A stretch of 64,000 bases of DNA from CAIKMD01 sp963740675 (GTDB taxonomy: Bacteria > Pseudomonadota > Alphaproteobacteria > ATCC43930 > CGMCC-115725): the NCBI GenBank assembly GCA_963740675.1, contig CAVUFS010000007.1, forward strand, positions 529,785-593,784. The letters are read 5' to 3'. Position 1 is the first letter of the stretch; each line of letters opens with the position of its first letter. A program made the position numbers and the translations under genes. Shown here in pieces: positions 59,650-64,000 of the stretch. Below the pieces are notes generated by a model. That model made no database searches and had not been told where the DNA came from. It saw only the letters and a program-made list of their open reading frames with translations.

Positions 59650-60444
59650 GAAGCTAGGAAGGATCGATCGACGTGCCGGACTTTGCCGGCACCAGGCGTA
59701 AAGCGCGTCGTACACCGTCATGGCGTGCGAAAGCATCTCGTGATCGTCTGTAAAGATCGCGGAGAGCCCATGGGAAACGGCGAGGAGGCCAGGCGATTCT
59801 AGAGTGAGCGAGGGCTTGTCGGTGTCCGCGCCGCGCACGATATCGGCGAGCCGATCAAGCGGTCGGTCCCTGATGGCGAAGACGGAGAGAAAGGCATCGA
59901 AGCTGCAACGATCGTCATGATGTCCGAATTGGACGGCCGGAATATCGAACGGAATCGCACCGATCTCTTCGGCCTTCGCAGCGACTTGATCGCGCGGCAC
60001 GTAAAGGATTTCCGCCGCGGGATCGATAAAGCGCCGGATCAACCACGGACAGGCGATGCGATCGATTTTCGGGCGCTCACGCGTTATCCAGGCCCGCGCC
60101 ATCGACGGCAGACGGCGCCGGCGTGGTAGTCCCTCCTGCGCCCAGGCGCCCAGACCCCCGTCAAGATACGCGACCTCCAAACCGGCGTTCAGAAGCCGCG
60201 CCGTAACGTGCTCGCTCACCTCTAGCCCATCGCCGCAATAGACGACGATCGCGCGCCCGCGCGGCAACTCATCACGCCATTGATCGACGGTATCCGGCTT
60301 TCGGTGCACCGCACCGACGATCATCGCCAAATCGGCATCAAACGTGGGAGCCTGCCTCACGTCGAGGATGATCGGCGATAAGGCTGAACCTAGTCTCTGA
60401 TAGAGCGCCAGAGGCGAAATAGAAAAACGGCCCGTATGGTCCAC
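59650..60444 (-). CDS. chrB: chromate-resistance protein ChrB with N-terminal rhodanese domain
   Basis: Starts at a GTG at 60444. Residues 1-105 are a rhodanese domain with the active-site loop IVVYCGDGLEVSEHV. Residues 125-260 are the ChrB domain (KIDRIACPWLIRRFIDPAAE and VQFGHHDDRCSFDAFL). ChrB senses chromate and controls chrA. The frame has no stop before the chrA N-terminus, so the products appear fused; a TCATGA in another frame at the expected junction suggests a lost base removed the chrB stop and made an artificial fusion. The ~290 bases upstream hold its promoter region; I see no ORF there. Confidence 0.82.
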
Positions 60445-60734
60445 GCTAGCGCACTCCTCGCATAAGCGAGCGGCGCAGAGCTTGGACGACCGAGGCCGTC
60501 TAAAGGGGAGCCTGCTATATCCCCGCCAACTCAGATAGTCCGGCTATAAAGCCTTTGCAAGAGTGTCGTTTTTGCCAATGAGATCCACGTGTTACCCGCC
60601 GCCATCATCTGCTACTCCGCTGCGTCGAGGCCGCATTTCATCGAGAAAGCGCATATAAATCGACGCCTTAGCTGCTAACGCCGCGCTTCTTGACCCATTT
60701 GTGCTGGCGGTAATTTCCCTCTAAAACCAAGCAC
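60445..60734. other. non-coding region between chrB and trpB (divergent promoters)
   Basis: 290 bases without a gene. A TTGACC at 60700-60705, followed at short spacing by TAATTT, is the only promoter-like match facing trpB. No terminator or attenuator with a Trp-rich leader peptide is visible. After separation from trpF, trpB-trpA-accD must be expressed from this region. Confidence 0.4.
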
Positions 60735-61941
<1,207 letters not shown>

Positions 61942-61945
<4 letters not shown>

Positions 61946-62767
61946 CACGCATCGAAGAGCGTTTCGCCGCGTTGAAGCGCCAAGGCCGCGCCGGCCTCGT
62001 CACCTATCTCACTTGCGGCGATCCCGACGCCGAGAGCTTCGCGCAGATTCTCGCCGGGCTGCCGCAAGCCGGCGCCGATCTGATCGAGGTCGGCGTGCCG
62101 TTCTCCGATCCGATGGCCGACGGGCCCGCCATCCAGGCTGCGGGGCTGCGCGCCCTCAAAGCCGGCATGACCTTGGCGAAAGTGCTGGCGATCGTCCGCG
62201 GCTTCCGCGCCAAGGATCGAGCAAACGCCGATCGTGCTGATGGGTTATTACAATCCGATCGAGCACTACGGCGTCGCGAAATTCCTCGCCGATGCGAAGG
62301 CCGCCGGCGTCGACGGGCTGATCGTCGTCGATCTGCCGCCCGAGCATGACGAGGAGCTTTGCCTGCCGGCGAAAGCGGCAGGGCTCGATTTCATCCGCCT
62401 TGCGACGCCGACCACCGACGACAAGCGCCTGCCGCAGGTGCTGAAGAATACGCAGGGCTTCCTCTATTACGTCGCCGTCGCCGGCGTGACCGGCACGAAA
62501 TCGGCGACCGGCGATGTGATCACCGCGGCGGTGACGCGTTTGAAGAAACACACCGATCTGCCGGTCGCGGTCGGCTTCGGCATTCGCACGCCGGCGCAAG
62601 CCGCCGCTGTCGCGAAAGTCGCCGATGCGGCGGTTGTCGGCTCGGCGCTGGTCGATCGTGTCGCCGCGTCGCTCGATGCCAAGGGCAAGGCGACGCCCGA
62701 ATTGATCGAGGCCGTGCTGAGCGACGTCCAGGCGCTGAGCCAAGGCGTGCGGAGCGCGCGCACATGA
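61942..62767 (+). CDS. trpA: tryptophan synthase alpha chain, frameshifted
   Basis: GTG start overlapping the trpB stop. Catalytic Glu and Asp are in LIEVGVPFSDPMADGPAIQA. A break near 62218-62225 (one extra base in GATCGAGCAAACG) shifts the frame; after it come VLMGYYNPIEHYGVAKFLAD, DLPPEHDEELCLPA and the phosphate-binding VAVGFGIRTPAQAAAV. Restored length ~275. It splits indole-glycerol phosphate and feeds indole to TrpB. The stop overlaps the accD start (ATGA). Confidence 0.92.
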
Positions 62768-63652
62768 ACTGGCTGACGAATTTCGTCCTGCCGAAGATCC
62801 GCGCCGTCAAGGAGACCGTCGCCAAGAAAGAGGTGCCGGAAAATCTCTGGACCAAATGCAGCAATTGCGGCCAGATGCTGTTCAACCGCGACCTCGAAGC
62901 CAATCTTCATGTCTGCAACACCTGCGGCTTCCATTTGCGGCTGACGCCGGTGCAACGTTTCGCCGCGCTGTTCGACGACAGCAAATACGCGACGATCGAG
63001 CTACCGAAGCCGGTCGAATGATCCGCTGCGTTTCCGCGACACGAAGCGCTATAGCGACCGCCTCAAAGAAGCGCATGCCAAGCATAACGGCGCCGACGCA
63101 CTCATCGTGGCGCATGGCACGATCGGCAGCCTTCCGGCGGTGATGGCCTGCTTCGATTTCTCCTTCATGGGTGGATCGATGGGGGTCGCGGTCGGCGAAG
63201 CGCTGCTCGCCGCGGCGCGGCTTGCCGTGATGCAGGGCGCGACGCTGATCGTCGTGCCGTCCTCGGGCGGCGCGCGCATGCAGGAAGGCATTCTGTCGCT
63301 GATGCAGATGCCGCGCACGACGCTGGCCGTCGAAATGGTGAAGGACGCGGGCCTGCCCTATATCGTGTTGCTGACCCATCCGACGACCGGCGGCGTCTCG
63401 GCTTCTTTCGCGATGCTGGGCGACATCACCCTGGCCGAACCCGGCGCGGTGATCGGCTTTGCCGGCGCACGCGTCATCGAGGAGACCATTCGCGAGAAGC
63501 TGCCCGAAGGCTTCCAACGCTCGGAGTATCTCTTGGAGCATGGCATGGTCGATATGGTCGTGCCGCGCAAAGAATTGAAAGAGACGCTGGCGCGGATCGT
63601 GCGGCTGCTGATGAGCCCGGCGCCGGGCATCGCGGAACGCGCATCATCTTAG
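62764..63652 (+). CDS. accD: acetyl-CoA carboxylase carboxyltransferase beta subunit, frameshifted
   Basis: The N-terminal zinc ribbon has four Cys (KCSNCGQM and CNTCGFH). The frame stops at a false TGA after LPKPVE (63021) because of one extra T (GTCGAATGATCC). The correct frame continues DPLRFRDTKRYSDRLKEAHA and the crotonase-fold core FMGGSMGVAVGEAL, SSGGARMQEG. Restored length ~295. With AccA it transfers CO2 from biotin to acetyl-CoA for fatty-acid synthesis. Since accD is normally essential, a sequence error is the best explanation. Confidence 0.92.
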
Positions 63653-63669
63653 TTCCTTCATTGTTAGTT

Positions 63670-63754
63670 CGTCATTGCGAGCGAAGCGAAGCAATCCGGG
63701 GGTTCAGCATGATTTTTCTGGATCGCCACGGTCGCAGCACGGCCTCGCGATGAA
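63670..63754. repeat. imperfect palindromic repeat (CGTCATTGCGAGCGAAGCGAAGCAATCC type)
   Basis: Left arm at 63670-63697 and a degenerate right arm, CTGGATCGCC...GGCCTCGCGATGA (63718-63752), face each other. Elements of this type are dispersed between genes in many alphaproteobacteria. It fills the accD-folC gap, which is usually short. Confidence 0.65.
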
Positions 63755-63768
63755 AAAGTAGCGGTGTG

Positions 63769-64000
63769 ATGGTCAGCGACGACATTCTCGCAAGGCTGCT
63801 GACGCTTCACCCGAAGCTCATCGATCTGAGCCTCGATCGCGTGTTGCGGCTGCTCGCCGCCCTCGGCAATCCGCAGGAGAAGCTGCCGCCGGTGATCCAT
63901 GTCGCCGGCACCAATGGCAAGGGCTCGACGGTGCGTTCCTGCGCGCTTGTCTCGAAGCTGCCGGCAAACGCGTCCATGTCTATACGTCGCCACATCTCGT
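63769..64000 (+). CDS. folC: bifunctional folylpolyglutamate/dihydrofolate synthase (partial, frameshifted)
   Basis: The N-terminus is in frame from the ATG at 63769: VSDDILARLLTLHPKLIDLS and the P-loop HVAGTNGKGSTV. One base is missing near 63931-63935 (ACGGTGCGTTCC), after which FLRACLEAAGKRVHVYTSPH continues in another frame to the window end. It adds glutamate to folates. The accD-folC order is standard. The rest lies beyond the window. Confidence 0.88.
   Translation, partial: MVSDDILARLLTLHPKLIDLSLDRVLRLLAALGNPQEKLPPVIHVAGTNGKGSTVRSCALVSKLPANASMSIRRHIS

Overview
The window is GC-rich (visibly about 60-65%), densely coded chromosomal DNA from an alphaproteobacterium. The evidence is the gene order (thrS-infC, rpmI-rplT-pheS-pheT, rnd-kpsF-lptC-lptA-lptB-rpoN-ptsN, aroA-cmk-rpsA-ihfB, pyrF-trpF, trpB-trpA-accD-folC), the Hsp20-DUF1150 pair, the FYDLN-acid zinc-ribbon protein next to tRNA-Ala and aroA, and a sigma-32/ROSE-type heat-shock leader. 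thrS directly upstream of infC looks more Rhodospirillales-like, while the Tat-exported SOD and ROSE leader look Hyphomicrobiales-like. I do not assign an order. No phage, transposase or CRISPR array is visible.

Layout. 0.1-6.8 kb: small membrane protein, lepA, a coiled-coil protein and pheT-pheS-rplT-rpmI (minus strand). 6.9-13.6 kb: an accessory island with a LysR regulator diverging from a Gfo/Idh/MocA dehydrogenase, a Rieske oxygenase and a tripartite tricarboxylate transporter (TctC plus a TctA-TctB fusion). It fits uptake and oxidation of an aromatic acid of phthalate type and sits exactly between infC and rpmI, which are normally contiguous. 13.6-18.3 kb: infC (AUA start), thrS and two glycosyltransferases. 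18.3-20.2 kb: hydrolase, SDR and a small membrane protein. 20.2-29.1 kb: two RND efflux systems back to back. 29.1-32.3 kb: TPR protein, GST, DUF924, an NDUFA9-like SDR. 32.4-38.9 kb: tRNA-Leu, RNase D, and the Kdo/LPS-transport genes kpsF-lptCAB followed by rpoN and ptsN, with a sigma-54 promoter match in front of rpoN. 39.0-39.8 kb: hsp20-DUF1150 under a sigma-32 promoter and RNA thermometer. 39.8-43.8 kb: the four-gene Anbu cluster (circularly permuted ATP-grasp, alpha-E, transglutaminase, Anbu peptidase). 44.0-47.6 kb: a flavin-dependent monooxygenase-like gene and two orphan substrate-binding proteins between two identical tRNA-Ala(GGC) genes. 47.6-55.2 kb: FYDLN protein, aroA, cmk, rpsA, ihfB, lapA, an ornithine-cyclodeaminase homologue, pyrF, trpF. 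55.3-60.4 kb: a second accessory island between trpF and trpB, holding a secreted protease/DUF350/Cys-repeat peptide cluster, a trpB fragment and a chrBAC-like chromate/SOD cluster. 60.7-64 kb: trpB, trpA, accD and the start of folC.

Three themes stand out. Two very conserved operons are each split by an accessory island. Several leaders carry recognisable regulation: the ROSE element, sigma-32 and sigma-54 promoters, the AUA-initiated infC and a LysR palindrome. About fifteen single-base frameshifts break otherwise well-conserved genes, including accD, trpA, trpB and folC. Because some of these should be essential, uncorrected indel errors in the assembly are the likeliest cause, so the frameshifted genes should not be read as dead without checking.
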